In this document: positions 31,772 through 46,700 of the stretch, one piece after another
Layout of the letters: every line of letters starts with the position of its first letter
Numbering within the stretch: the first letter of the stretch is position 1
Source of the DNA: Liolophura sinensis
Taxonomy: Eukaryota; Mollusca; Polyplacophora; Chitonida; Chitonidae
Assembly: GCF_032854445.1 (NCBI RefSeq)
Contig: NC_088306.1
Span: 25,699,764 to 25,763,763, forward strand
Direction: 5' to 3'
Length of the DNA: 64,000 nucleotides
The notes under the pieces: model-generated
The model's database searches: none
What the model saw: the letters and a program-made list of their open reading frames with translations, nothing else
Told to the model about the DNA's origin: nothing
Program-made: the position numbers and the translations under genes

Positions 31772-34700
31772 GTTTGTTTACGTTGTCATTACTAAATCAC
31801 GAACCACCCCCTTTTTTTTTAAATTTTACAGTTGAGGTCGATGTAACGTGTAGACTGACGTCAATTCATTGAAGAACCAGGTTTTCACAATGAACATCTG
31901 ATAACGGGCTTATTGGCCAACAAAAGGACAAACCTGGCCTTGACAACTTCCCTGTTGTTTTCGCTTTTATGCAGGCCTACATGTATATTGACCTTAGATC
32001 TAAACGGTGATATACTAATTAGAGATTTGTTAAGTTGAGGATGGAATTTGCATCACGTGGCATATGAAGTCATTTCATCTAGAATCTGCCATTGTAATTG
32101 GAGGTCAACGACTAACATGGACAGCAACCTCAGCTTTACAACACCTGTCTATACGTAGGTTATTGATGCACTCGCCATTGTGCAGGTTAGAATCTGTCCT
32201 TCAGTTAAACTTAAATTAAAGCAGCCACTATATATCCAGCAGCTATGGCTAAAGCCAAGCTGATATTATGGCAAATGTATATACCCAGTGGCCATACTGG
32301 ATATAACTTAACTCATTGTCTATATACTGTAACCAGCTGAACTTAACTCATTGTCTATATACTGTAACCAGCTGCAGTAGATGTGACAATGCATGATCTA
32401 TTGTTCATATTCCTAGAGGCTATATCAGTCACTACAGCTGCTTTGCATGCAGAGCTGGGTGATATTCCATATATCATACATGTACATCTAAATTCATCAG
32501 ATATTTTAAGATAATGAACTTATATATGAACTGAATATATATTCACAACAGTGTTTTCTATACACATTGAGATTAGTCCCCTTAGTGAATGTAAATTTCT
32601 GTGTTTTTCTTATCTGTTCGGTGATTATTAATTACAGTTAGTTATGGACATGTATATGTACTACATATTATGGACTTTTAATAGAAATGCATTTAGTATT
32701 GCCCAAACAGTGCGCACACAGGTCATGCTGTTTTTCATCATTTTGGCACCATTCCATTTCCCCAGTTTGAGCTAACATTTTAAGTTTTTAAGATTTGTAT
32801 ATGGCCTGTCACCATCAGAGGCCATCATGTCAGTACAAACAGGCTGTATGTGTAATATTTATATAAAGAAGGACAAGGTCAGAGAGAAAGTTTCACCAAT
32901 TTTATAAATAGAGCTTTTCTGCATCTGTAGTCATCTGTACTGCGATTATGAAGTTCTGCGAGAGTCACATAGTGAATGGTTAAATGTGGACAGAATCCAT
33001 CAAAACGTCAGCCTGTAGATTAGTGAATCCTCAGGAGACTGCACCATGATTATCAGGGGAGAGGGCAGTTGATGGGGTGAGGGGTGCTCTTGCTGAGTAG
33101 TTAGAGTACTAGCACAGTACAATGACTCAGTTGTGAGCCTGTCACCCAATTCTGTCACAGTGATTTTCAGCTTATGCAGGCTCCCTGTTCAGTTATTACA
33201 TGGGAAAGTCTGCCAGCAAAATTGCACATGGCTGTGCATAGAGCCCACCATAATGATGGCTGCTGTCCTTTAAGTGAAATGTCCTTGTGTATGGCGTAAC
33301 ACACCAGTCAGATAAATATTCAAGGAACCAGGCCGTAGTCTAGTTGGGACACACAAGGTGCTGGTTTAAAACCAGTCGTGGGTCGTGGAATTTCTAGATT
33401 CCCTCATTCTCTCTGCTTGTGGTATCGTGGTGACAATAGGTGCTCATTGGCTGTTTGCCTTTACAAATATGGTGGGCATATGGGAAAGTTTGTTAGCACC
33501 TTGCCAAAAGTGAGTGGTTTACACCATGCACTCTGGTGTCCTCCAGCCATAATAGTGACAACCATTTTATAACTGAAAAACTGTAACTATAACATTAAAC
33601 AGGTACTGAAATACATAAGAAAAAATGATTAACTTTGTCTTCACAGATGTAAAACACTGCCCGGAACATTATTACTTCTAATAACTGTGGGTACTGACGA
33701 AAATGGAACTCAATGAAATCTGTATATATTTTAACAATGACTTTTATCAAATAGGAGATGCCCCAGGGTTGCCCAGCAGGCTGAGTGTGGACTTTACAGC
33801 TTTTGATAAGTAAGTCTATTTAATGCTTTACCCTAATTCCTCCAATTTTTCACATAGGAAAGACCCAATTTTAAAGAGACAAAACTAAATTAGTTGTGCT
33901 GGTTTCACAGAAAGTATCATTTTGCACAAAATAGTGCTCAAAGAATATGCTTGAATAACATATTCCAAACATACGAAAATGTTCAGTTACAGTACTTTTT
34001 GTTTCAGTTTGTTGTATCAGCCTTCTCCACATAAACAATTGTTTAAGGAAGGAAACACTTTGTTCAGCATTATAGACATCAGAATTAACCACAATAATGC
34101 AGAGTAGTCTGTACATTTAGCAACCTGCCTTCAAAACACATTGAAATATATGTGCGAAAGTAATTCTGTCTTGATGAAATATGTATGAAGTAAATCAGTT
34201 TACTTATAGGAGTGTTAAGGATGTTAAATGATCAAAGAGAAAGGAGTTGATGTTCTCTGGCTGATGGTGTGTGGTAAGACCATTTCAAAGACACATGGAG
34301 GTATTTAGCTAATTATTCTTCTCTCAGACTGTTTTTGTTGTTCAGTATGTTTTTCTTATTTGATGTTGTTTGCGTTTTACAGCCCTCCAAAGACACCTCC
34401 TAAGTGTTTTACCAGCACTGGCACACTGATGAACTGTAACACCCTGGAGACATTCAAAAGTTGTGATAAACAGAAGATTATCAAAACAGCAGGGGAACAA
34501 GTAAGGAATATTCAGTCAGTCAGTCAGTCAGTCAGTCACTTGGCCAGTCAGTCAGTCAGCCAGCAACCAGTCAATCAGCCAGTCAGTCAGTGAGTCAGTC
34601 AGTCACTTGGCCAGTCAGTCAGTCAGTCAGTTGGCCAGCCAGCCAGTCAGTCACTTGGCCAGTCAGTCAGTTAGCAGCCAGGTCAATCAGCCAGTCAGTC

Positions 34701-37700
34701 AGTTGGCCAGTCAGTCAGTCAGTCAGTCAGTCAGTCAGTCAGTCAGTAGATGGATTGACTGATTGATTGTGAACTTTGATTATTTTTCAAATGTTTATGT
34801 TTTTGATTTATTTTGAACTGAAATAGTCTGAATTATTGACGCTTGGTAGTATTGTTGAAATAAAATAAATATGAAGCACAAGTGTGTACTATATTGTTAG
34901 GATTTCTCATCAAAATCCAGGTTTAATAAATCATGAAGAAAAAGTTTAACTATGACTGTATTTATGTGTATGAAGAAGCACATATAGCTGTGTTTATGGA
35001 TTGTACTATGTAAATGTTTTTACTCTGTTAGATATGGGACGCAATATCATCAGGAAAAGCAATCGAAGAAACAGAAGTTCTGGCGAGATTTGTTATGTTG
35101 ACCTTTGCTGTAAGTATTTGCACCTGTTAATGTGTTCAGGAAACTAAAAAGCATTATTTAAACGGACCATTTCAAACACACAGATTTTATATGTATCATG
35201 GCAGAGAGCGAGCATAGAATGTGGAGCATGTTAAGTAACACGTATTTGTAATGTAGCGTGTCAGTGACTAATAAGTGACTAATATTTTGCCAAGATGATT
35301 AAAAGAATAAAACAACACAAAAGGAAATGTATAAATGCATTGCTAAAGTCTTGCACATAAAAAAAGAACATACCATTTTATTTTTGTGATTTTGCATATT
35401 AAACAGAGAAATTGCAGTTCAAAAGAAACAAAATCGTGCATATGGAGAAAATTGCTGCCATGTTTTAACCAATTATTGTCGAGTTATTTCTATAACCAAA
35501 GGGACGTGACCTGAACCCTGTTTTGCCTTTAAGTCACGTGAGTATGGGGTACAATTGACGTGAGTGTGTTTCTGGTTTCTCTGAAGTGGCATCTCTAATG
35601 TTTTCCTAAAAATTCGTTAAGATTACATCAGAACAAAATGTGTGTGCCCATAGAGTTTGGTTTACTACTGACATCCTGCATAACGTAGGTTAAACATTTG
35701 TTGTTTGTTATTTTAAGCTCTGTAAACAGATGTAATTTACTGACACATATCTAATCTTCCTTCTGTTGACAGGACCTAAAAAGATACATCTTCTACTACT
35801 GGTTTGCATTTCCATGCCTCAATCCAGGGGACTTAACTCTGTGCAGTTTACCGCAGCATTTGAGTGAGCGTTTCATTTCATCTCAGGTATGGGGCTACTT
35901 GTTGCTCGCTGTCGTATGGTAATGTCAGTCAGTCAGTTGGCCAGTCAGTCAGTTAGTAAGTCAGTCAGTCAATCAGTCAGTCAGTTGGCCAGTCAGTTGG
36001 CCAGTCAGTCAGTCAGTTGGTCAAAAACGAGCGTTTCATTTTGCCTCAGGTATGTGGCTACTTGTTGCTCTCTGTTGTATGATAATGGGCTAGCTTAGAT
36101 TTTCATCTAACAACACCTAAAGACGCTATACCAGAGATTTGGTTCCAAAAGTGCACATTTGCTAATCAAATCAAATTTTCTGTATTTTCCAAGGATAGAT
36201 CATATTAACCTATCAGTAAATATTAGATTTGTGTCTTTACTAGGGGAATTCCTCAACCATTTGGCATATGAAATAGCAACTTTCAGTGAAATTTTTGCAC
36301 ATTTTTAATTTGATTTTGGAGCCAACTACATTGGCTGTATAGGCCAGTTTCAGGGCTTCACCAGAAGTACAGGTTTATCAGTCAACACAGAGTAATGCCC
36401 TCAGAGTATGCTTGAATAAACACCTTGCAAGAATGCCAAAAGGTTGATGAATTAGAGTATTCATAGTGTTAAAATGATTCTAAAGTTTGAAAAAGCTATA
36501 AGTGCAAAGAAACTGAACCTTGAGGCCATTTCATTGATGTAAAATATGCCGTTCCAAGTTGATCGTTAAAATGAACAAGGGGGCCTTCGTGGCCAAGGTG
36601 GTCAGCACGCCAATGTGGCACAGTAAACCGTGAGCCTCTCAACAATGCGGTCGCTGTGAGTTCAAGTCCAGCTCAGGCTGTACGTGGGAAGGTCTGCCAG
36701 TTACCTGTGGATGGTCGTGGGTTTCCTTCAGGCTGTGTCCAGTTTCTTCTCAACATAATGCTAGCCGCTCTTGTATAAGTGAAATGTTTTTGAATGTGAC
36801 GTAAAACGTCAATCAAATAAATAAAGAGATAAAACTAACAATTATTAACAGTGGCCTTTTTATCCCATTCAAGTAACACTTTTTGCCTTTTTTTAAAATC
36901 CTTTTTCAGATCAATACTTTGTTGACGTCCTATGATGCGCTGCAGATAAGACACTCCACAGGGTTTTTCATGATCTCAGAGGATAAGGAATCCCTGACTG
37001 TGGAGAAATTGTCCTCGGTGAAGACCTACTTGGAGAAATCACAAAGGGTGGGGTCATGTTTACACGATGTGCCTTGTGCACCATTCTGTTTTCTAAGCAA
37101 CTCATGCAATTTGTTCACAATGTTGAAAAGAAATTGTGAATTAAAACAAAAAAGGATTTGATTGGTGCTTTACGCCGTTACTTGTAGACTCTGTTATTAT
37201 TAGTACGGTTAACTTGATACTTTTGCCAAACTTTAATTTCATTTTTTTTAATACAATGGAAAATTAAAAAAAAAAATAGGTAAAGATTGGTTTTAACAAA
37301 GATGCTTTACCATCTCATCAAGAGCAAAGTGAGCATCATTAGAAAGACCCCAAAGAAGTGTGTTTTGAAACTAATTTTTAAAGATTTTTTTTCTCTCACC
37401 TATCATTCTTAATTTAAATGTTTGGATGTTATAAATGTTGTCTGTGAGGACTATATGTAGTTTGGCGAGTTCATGTTTGTGTGATTTGTGTTCACTATAA
37501 TGTGTGTGGGCCTCCTTGTTCATTGGGGGATCATATTTAGTACAATTCGAACATTTAACTTCACTTTTGTCAGCAAAAAAAAAAAAAAATCTTTGAAAAC
37601 TGGTCGGTGAATTTTTAGATGTAGTGTTTAATGGTCCTCGTTACTTCATATGTTTTTCTGTTCCCCTCATGACAGTTTTTGTTAACAATAATGGCTGTGG

Positions 37701-40700
37701 TCTTTCAGGTCATTCTTGGTTTCGCTGACCCAAGCAACCTAGAAGCTTATCCAGGATGGACGTTGAGAAACTTTCTTTGCTTGGCCTCATATCAGTGGTA
37801 AGAATGGATACAATGAAGCACATTGGCTTTTCTAATGGCTGCAGTGTTTTTAGCGGTAAGGTCAGCAAGATCTTGCGGTACATACACATGTAGGAGCTGG
37901 GTGCCAATTTTCATCTGATGGCCTGTGCTAGAACTTAGTGGCAGCATACTTACTACATTAAATATTGGTTTCAATGGAATTCTGTGTTGCAAATCATATT
38001 CTTATTTGCATTAACTTGTAGCAAAAACAAAGGAAAAATTCAAAATACCAAGTATCAGGTGTTACTTTGAATTGTTGGTGTTTTATTGGCCGTAGAAAGC
38101 ACCTGCAGTTTGAAACTTCTAATGTCAATGTCTGTGACTGATTGCTAATTTGACGCTGGCTGCCCTATTTTGGCATATTATATTTATATGTAATATTCTG
38201 CTTTCAGCACCGTTAATATCTGTCTCAAAAATTAGAAGAATTAGGGTATTGTCCTGATTTTGATATGGTTAGATTTACAAATTCATTTTGTAGACCATGT
38301 GATCAAGTATGAAAAGCTGTCAGATCCATGTGTATGCTTTGTAGACCCTGTGATCAAGTATGAAAGCTGTCAGATCCATGTGTGTGCTTTGTAGACCCTG
38401 TGATCAAGTATGAAAGCTGTCAGATCCATGTGTATGTTTTGTAGACCATGTGATCAAGTATGAAAAGCTGTCAGATCCATGTGTATGTTTTGTAGACCCT
38501 GTGATCAAATATGAAAAGCTGTCAGATCCATGTGCATGTTTTGTATATCCTATGATCAAATATGAAAAGCTGTCAGATCCATGTGCATGTTTTGTAGACC
38601 CTGTGATCAAGTATGAAAAGCTGTCAGATCCATGTGTATGTTTTGTAGACCCTGTGATCAAATATGAAAAGCTGTCAGATCCATGTGTATGTTTTGTAGA
38701 CCCTGTGATCAAATATGAAAAGCTGTCAGATCCATGTGCATGTTTTGTAGACCCTGTGATCAAGTATGAAAAGCTGTCAGATCCATGTGTATGTTTTGTG
38801 TACCCTGTGATCAAGTATGAAAGCTGTCAGATCCATGTGTATGTTTTGTATACCCTGTGATCAAGTATGAAAGCTGTCAGATCCATGTGTATGTTTTGTA
38901 TACCATGTGATCAAGTATGAAAAGCTGTCAGATCCATGTGTATGTTTTGTATACCCTGTGATCAAGTATGAAAGCTGTCAGATCCATGTGTATTGTTTTG
39001 TAGACCCTGTGATCAAGTATGAAAGCTGTCAGATCCATGTGTATGTTTTGTAGACCATGTGATCAAGTATGAAACGCTGTCAGATCCATGTGTATGTTTT
39101 GTAGACCCTGTGATCAAGTATGAAAGCTGTCAGATCCATGTGTATGTTTTGTAGACCCCGTGATCAAGTATGAAAGCTGTCAGATCCATGTGTATGTTTT
39201 GTATACCCTGTGATCAAGTATGAAAGCTGTCAGATCCATGTGTATGTTTTGTATACCATGTGATCAAGTATGAAAAGCTGTCAGATCCATGTGTATGTTT
39301 TGTATACCCTGTGATCAAGTATGAAAGCTGTCAGATCCATGTGCATGTTTTGTAGACCCTGTGATCAAGTATGAAAGCTGTCAGATCCATGTGTATGTTT
39401 TGTAGACCATGTGATCAAGTATGAAAAGCTGTCAGATCCATGTGTATGTTTTGTAGACCCTGTGATCAAGTATGAAAGCTGTCAGATCCATGTGTATGTT
39501 TTGTGGACCCTGTGATCAAGTATGAAAAGCTGTCAGATCCATGTGCATGTTTTGTAGACCCCGTGATCAAATATGAAAAGCTGTCAGATCCATGTGTATG
39601 TTTTGTATACCCTGTGATCAAGTATGAAAAGCTGTCAGATCCATGTGCATGTTTTGTAGACCCTGTGATCAAATATGAAAAGCTGTCAGATCCATGTGCA
39701 TGTTTTGTAGACCCCGTGATCAAGTATGAAAAGCTGTCAGATCCATGTGTATGTTTTGTATACCCCGTGATCAAGTATGAAAAGCTGTCAGATCCATGTG
39801 TATGTTTTGTAGACCCTGTGATCAAGTATGAAAAGCTGTCAGATCCATGTGTATGTTTAGTAGACCCTGCGATCAAGTATGAAAAGCTGTCAGATGCATG
39901 TGCATGTTTTGTAGACCCTGTGATCAAGTATGAAAAGCTGTCAGATCCATGTGTATGTTTTTGTATACCCTGTGATCAAATATGAAAAGCTGTCAGATCC
40001 ATGTGTATGTTTAGTAGACCCTGTGATCAAATATGAAAAGCTGTCAGATCCATGTGTATGTTTTGTATACCCCTGTGATCAAATATGAAAAGCTGTCAGA
40101 TCCATGTGTATGTTTTGTATACCCTGTGATCAAGTATGAAAGCTGTCAGATCCATGTGTATGTTTAGTAGACCCTGTGATCAAATATGAAAAGCTGTCAG
40201 ATCCATGTGTATGTTTTGTATACCCTGTGATCAAATATGAAAAGCTGTCAGATCCATGTGCATGTTTTGTATACCCTGTGATCAAGTATGAAAAGCTGTC
40301 AGATCCATGTGTATGTTTTGTAGACCCTGTGATCAAGTATGAAAGCTGTCAGATCCATGTGTATGTTTTGTGGACCCTGTGATCAAGTATGAAAAGCTGT
40401 CAGATCCATGTGCATGTTTTGTAGACCCCGTGATCAAATATGAAAAGCTGTCAGATCCATGTGTATGTTTTGTAGACCCTGTGATCAAGTATGAAAAGCT
40501 GTCAGATCCATGTGCATGTTTTGTAGACCCCGTGATCAAGTATGAAAAGCTGTCAGATCCATGTGTATGTTTTGTAGACCCTGTGATCAAATATGAAAAG
40601 CTGTCAGATCCATGTGCATGTTTTGTAGACCCCGTGATCAAGTATGAAAAGCTGTCAGATCCATGTGTATGTTTTGTATACCCCGTGATCAAGTATGAAA

Positions 40701-43700
40701 AGCTGTCAGATCCATGTGTATGTTTTGTATACCCTGTGATCAAGTATGAAAAGCTGTCAGATCCATGTGTATGTTTAGTAGACCCTGCGATCAAGTATGA
40801 AAAGCTGTCAGATCCATGTGCATGTTTTGTAGACCCTGTGATCAAGTATGAAAAGCTGTCAGATCCATGTGTATGTTTTGTGGACCCTGTGATCAAGTAT
40901 GAAAGCTGTCAGATCCATGTGTATGTTTAGTAGACCCTGCGATCAAGTATGAAAAGCTGTCAGATCCATGTGTATGTTTAGTAGACCCTGCGATCAAGTA
41001 TGAAAAGCTGTCAGATCCATGTGTATGTTTTGTGGACCCTGTGATCAAATATGAAAAGCTGTCAGATCCATGTGTATGTTTTGTATACCCTGTGATCAAG
41101 TATGAAAAGCTGTCAGATCCATGTGTATGTTTTGTAGACCCCGTGATCAAATATGAAAAGCTGTCAGATCCATGTGCATGTTTTGTAGACCCCGTGATCA
41201 AGTATGAAAGCTGTCAGATCCATGTGTATGTTTTGTGGACCCTGTGATCAAGTATGAAAGCTGTCAGATCCATGTGTATGTTTTGTAGACCCCGTGATCA
41301 AGTATGAAAGCTGTCAGATCCATGTGTATGTTTTGTAGACCCTGTGATCAAGTATGAAAAGCCTGTCAGATCCATGTGTATGTTTTGTAGACCCTGTGAT
41401 CAAATATGAAAAGCTGTCAGATCCATGTGTATGTTTTGTATACCCTGTGATCAAGTATGAAAGCTGTCAGATCCATGTGTATGTTTTGTATACCCTGTGA
41501 TCAAGTATGAAAAGCTGTCAGATCCATGCGTATGTTTTGTAGACCCTGTGATCAAGTATGAAAAGCTGTCAGATCCATGTGTGTGCTTTGCATACTTAAT
41601 GATTTCACCATTCTCATTGGTGGTTGGTTTTCTCGCAATAACTGCTTCAAATAGTGTCCAATTTTGGTAAAATTTTGTGAGATTCGTTTTGTGATCGAGT
41701 TCTGGAACCAGCTTTATCTCATTAAGATTCGAATATTTCCAACTTCTTTGAATCAGATTGTTTCTTTTTCTGCTGCAGGGGAGAAAAACTGCAGCAAGTC
41801 GAGGTTGTATGTCTTAGGGACAGATCCAAAGATGGGAGTAGAGATATCAGCCATAGTTTGGTGTTCACTGTGCAGTTATCTCCCCTTGGAAACTTGACCG
41901 GTATGTCCAGATTGTAAAAGTTTGCTGAACAGAGGCTTAATTTCTACAGAATTACTTGATTGTTATCTCGGCCAATGAAAGTTCTGTTTTTGTCAGTGTT
42001 TATTTGTCTGTCAGCCCTGAAACATAGGTAAGTGCAGATTTGGATGAAATTTTGTGCACAGGTGGGCCAATGCATTAAATTTTGGTGCCAATACCAGATT
42101 TGAATCTGAATCTAGGAATTTTAAAAAATTTTTGTAAATAATTCTTATTCAAAACTGTCAAGATTTGGGGGATGTGTACATATTACTGGGTCAAAGGTTT
42201 GCATTCTCAGAGCACTTTCTAATACAATAAGAGTTTACTGCATAGTATCTTCAGTTTCATCATGTTTAATGATTGTTCACATAAATGTGATTTTTGTGAT
42301 TTTCTTTCTCAGAATGTCCTAAAGTATTAGGCTGGGAGAAGAATGTGCGTGGCAAGCTAGGCCCCAGGATGGTGGATCTCAGTTCCCTCCATGGACCCCA
42401 CCAGGTATGACCCCAGGGTCACACAGGGGGCTCATTCAACAAAGCCATTCCTGACTTACACTAATTCCTTAATGTTTTCACATATAAGAGAGCAACTTTC
42501 AGTGCAATTTATGCACAGTTTTAATTAGATTCAGGAGACAAAACAACATAGGCCTATTTCAGAGCTTCACAGAATGATTTTATGAGTTTAAATAGAATTA
42601 CGCCTTTAGAATTTGCTTAAATAAAAACCTTGCAAATGTTTAGGAAAGGTTACAATAAGTCAAAATCAAACCTCCCATTGCATTGCTTTTTGGTACTGGA
42701 AACTGAAATGTTGACATATTTGCCTCATGATAACATTGAATTAGTAAATAAAATTTTAACTGCTAGAGCCCAAATATTATTTACATTATTTACATTGATA
42801 TAATGTGAAAACAAAGAAACCAAATATTCCTGCTACAATTACATGTATGTTAGCTACAAAGAGCAAACCAAATGTCCCAAAAACTAGAAGAACTAGGGGT
42901 GGCAGTACTTAACCAGTGGGAATATTCTTGTAGCTTAGTTGATTGACAGCTGGATTTCGGCTGTGGAGATCCTGGTTCAAATCCTGGTGTGAGCAGCGGA
43001 GAAAATCCTTCAACCGTTACACTGGTTCTGTGACTAATCAGGTTGGGCCCAAGGGCTGTGAATGTGGATGTGTCTGGAGAGGGGAAGGATTTAAGTGGGA
43101 GGTAGTAGGGATGGCAAGTCTTTTCTTTGGAAACCATATGGTACTGATAGGGGAGTGGTTTTCCAGCACTTGTACAAACAGTAGCTAGTTGGAATTTCCC
43201 TTTCTGTGACCTGAGAGGTACCATGCAAGGAGGTATGGGTCTGTACAGGTGGGTCTTGGGAGGGGAAGGGTTTAAGTGGGGAGGACTGGGAATGGCAAGT
43301 CTTTTCTTTGGCAACAACACCAAACTGTAACAGGAGAAGCTTTCCAGTGCTTATACATGTACTTCCCTGTGGAGTTCAAATCTTGGTATGATCCACAGAG
43401 TAAATCCTCCATCCATGAAACCATAATATTAGCGGTAAAGCTTTAGGATTTAAGCTGGAGTAAGTCTGACCTGCTGTGTTTATGTTTGCCGCAGATTGGC
43501 CGAATCAGCCGTTGACCTAAACCTGAAGCTGATGCGGTGGCGACTTCTGCCTGAACTTGACCTGGAAACAGTAGCCAACACCAAATGTTTGCTGCTGGGT
43601 TCTGGAACCCTGGGTTGTAATGTCGCCAGGTGTCTTCTGGTAGGCTTTTGGTTGTCTTCAAAATGTCGTAGCCTATTCTAATATATTTGTCATTCATCTA

Positions 43701-46700
43701 AAATTTAAATGCCTTTAAAACAATTATTGACTGTAGTTCTTCAGCGTTTTTAATCTTAAAATTACCTTTTTCGGAAAAAAAAATTCTGCATAGATTTATT
43801 ATGATATTTGTGTCCGTAAAGATTCAAGCTTCATAAAACTCTGTAAATTATTTCTTTACCCCCCATAGTTCTATCAGAATGCTTCAAAATATTGGTCACA
43901 GTGGTGGTTGAAAAGGTTGAAGAATTATGGTGGAAATAAGAGAGAAAGAGTTAAGCCTCAAGTTCGACGCTTCCTACCTTTTTTCTTTGTACACCATGGC
44001 GTTGAACTTTTTTGTGGCAAAAGGTTAATAAAGTCCTACTGTAAAAAAGTCTGCCAACTTTTCCTGACATTTATTTACCGATCACGTGCCTCAACCTGTT
44101 CCAGAGGTACAAATGACACCTGTTTTCTTCAGGAAGTTCATGAGCACCCAGCTCCTCAATTGTCTCTATCGTTTGTCTACTATAAATAAGTTTTTTGTAA
44201 CTTTTTTCAGACACCTGTGTTATAGTAAGTGTTAAAGTAACTTCCCTAACATTTCAGTGTAATATGTAATGTAATATTTTATGATATTTGTTTACCTTTA
44301 AAACTGTGTGCTTGCGTGTAGTTGATTTGGCAATCATGTTGTAATGTCATAAATGTGCATTTTCAGGGCTGGGGAGTGCGCACGATCACCCTGGTGGACA
44401 ATGGACGTATCTCTTACTCTAACCCTGTCAGACAATCACTCTTTGTGTTTGAAGATTGCACTCAAGGGGGACAACCCAAGGCAGAAGCAGCTGCGGCTGC
44501 TCTACAGAAAATCTTTCCTGGAGTGGTGAGTGAAAACTAAAAGCCAGAAATAAAAACATACTGAAACTGTACTTTTAATGTAAATACACTCATCTTTGTC
44601 TATTCCGGTTTTGTGAGACTTTGTATATTGCAAAACTGGCGAAAACTTCAAATTATTCACATGGAGGTGTAATGACGAATCAACAATGGACTGTGACGTC
44701 GTCCACACAAAGTCAGTTCCTCAGCAGAGATGATCTACCTCGATGAAGTATTCCGTGTTCAAGACTTGTTATACGGGAGATTTGACGAGCTGAGCGGCAA
44801 ATCTGGCTGAAGTAGTTTAAAGGCACTGCCTGATAGGCTGAAGATAACACATGTGTATAGAGGTGTGGCCTTTGATATTTCTGTTGGTAGTGGAATGCTA
44901 GAAGTGTGTGACAAGTATGCAAATAATGACGTGGCATGCCATACACCTGGCATATTCCTTAATATTTTCTGCATGTATATATACTGTAATTCATCCACCT
45001 GTTTGCATGCTTGCAAGCTGTCCTTATTCTGTGTAGACTGGTAAAATTACACTTTTTGTGAAGCCATGAAATAGGCAAATCCAACCAATGTAGTGGGGCC
45101 TCCGTGGCTCAGTTGGTTAAAGCACTAGCGCAGCGTAATGACCCAGGAGTCTCTCACCAATGTGGTCGCTGTGAGTTCAAGTCCAGCTCATGCTGGCTTC
45201 CTCTCCGGCCGTACGTGAGAAGGTCTGCCAGCAACCTGCGGATAGTTGTGGGTTTCCCCCGGGCTCTGCCCGGTTTCCACCCACCACAATGCTGGCCGCC
45301 GTCGTATAAGTGAAATATTCTTGAGTAAGGCATAAAACACCAATCAAAAAAAAAAAAAAAAAAAAAAAAAAACCAATGTAGTTTTGTCTCCAAAATCAAA
45401 TTAAAAATATGCACAAATTGCACTGAAAGCTGCTCTTTAGTATGTGAAAAGGTTAGGGTACTGGAAAACATTTCTGATAAAAAAAAAATGCCAAAAAAAT
45501 TACCTCTCTTAATTGACCCTATAAGGTTGATGAATTCATCAGAAAATAGGTCATCAGTGAAAATAGGTCACGTGAAAAATGCTGAACTGAGGTGAAATGC
45601 AGTATTCATGTGTTTGTATGAATTGTCTGTTCGCTTTGCTGTTTGCAGTCTTCCACAGGACACAGTCTGTCCATTCCTATGCCAGGGCATACTGTCGTAG
45701 GTGAGTCCATGAGTACCTGAATAAGAAAATAACAGATTTCTTCAGTATTTATGTAAAGGTGAAATGCCTGGATATTTTTCATATATAAGGGTTATACTTC
45801 GAACTGTACAATACTAGTATGACATTTTTTGTGATTTTCATGTTTCCTTTAGGTCTCTTGGTAACACAGTATTTATGGCATTTAAACTTCACTGCAGAGT
45901 TCATACAGGCCTACTGGGCGTTGAAAATGTTGAACAAACCAGGATTTGGAAGTATTTTTCCAGGCAATGAAAAGCCAGGAAAATCAGGGTTTTGTTATAG
46001 CTGGGCCTTGAAAAGCTTTGGAAGTGAGACATCCAATCAGAGTTACTGCAAGGAGTATACTGACATTGTCTCTTCTTCCAACGGTTTTGAAATTGCGTAA
46101 TAAACCGCTGTCTATATGTGAAAGAATGATACATTGCTGTAAGCTTGTATAAGTGTGGAACATTTACTCTAAGTAGCCTGGAAAATATGAATTTTGGGCC
46201 TTGAAAGCCTTGAAAATGCCTGGAAATCTTAAATCTTCAAAGTTTGTGAACTATGTCACGTTACACGATGCTCTAAGGACTGATCCACTGCAGTAATTAT
46301 GTTATGTACGGGATTCTTTTCTGGTACAAATTCTTTCCAACTGGGGTTTTATTTTATGTAAAATACAGATAATCTACTATACATGCTTTGTTTATGTTTT
46401 TATTTATTTGATTGATGTTTACGTCGTCCTCCAGAATATTTCACTTATAAAATGGCTGCTACATGCAGCATTATGGTGGGAGGAAAAACCGAGCAGAGGC
46501 TGGTTGAAACCCACAACTATCCACAGGCTGCTGGAACATGTTGGTTTGTGATATGATAGAAAATATTGTATTGTCAAAGCTTTTCAAACCATAGAGAAGA
46601 TTTTAAAAATGTCAGATTTATAGATCAGTGTGCTAGAGAGATAATGACACTTGTTGATCATGTTTACCAGAGGCTGCTCTTGAGCAGACGAGGGAGGATG

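Noticed and set aside
38404-41247. Long repetitive ORFs on both strands (68-187 codons)
   Set aside because: They are products of the 51-bp minisatellite, whose unit is a multiple of three, and they lie within ATG7 intron 7.
38287-41594. CRISPR-like array
   Set aside because: Units are contiguous with no unique spacers, and the context is a eukaryotic intron.
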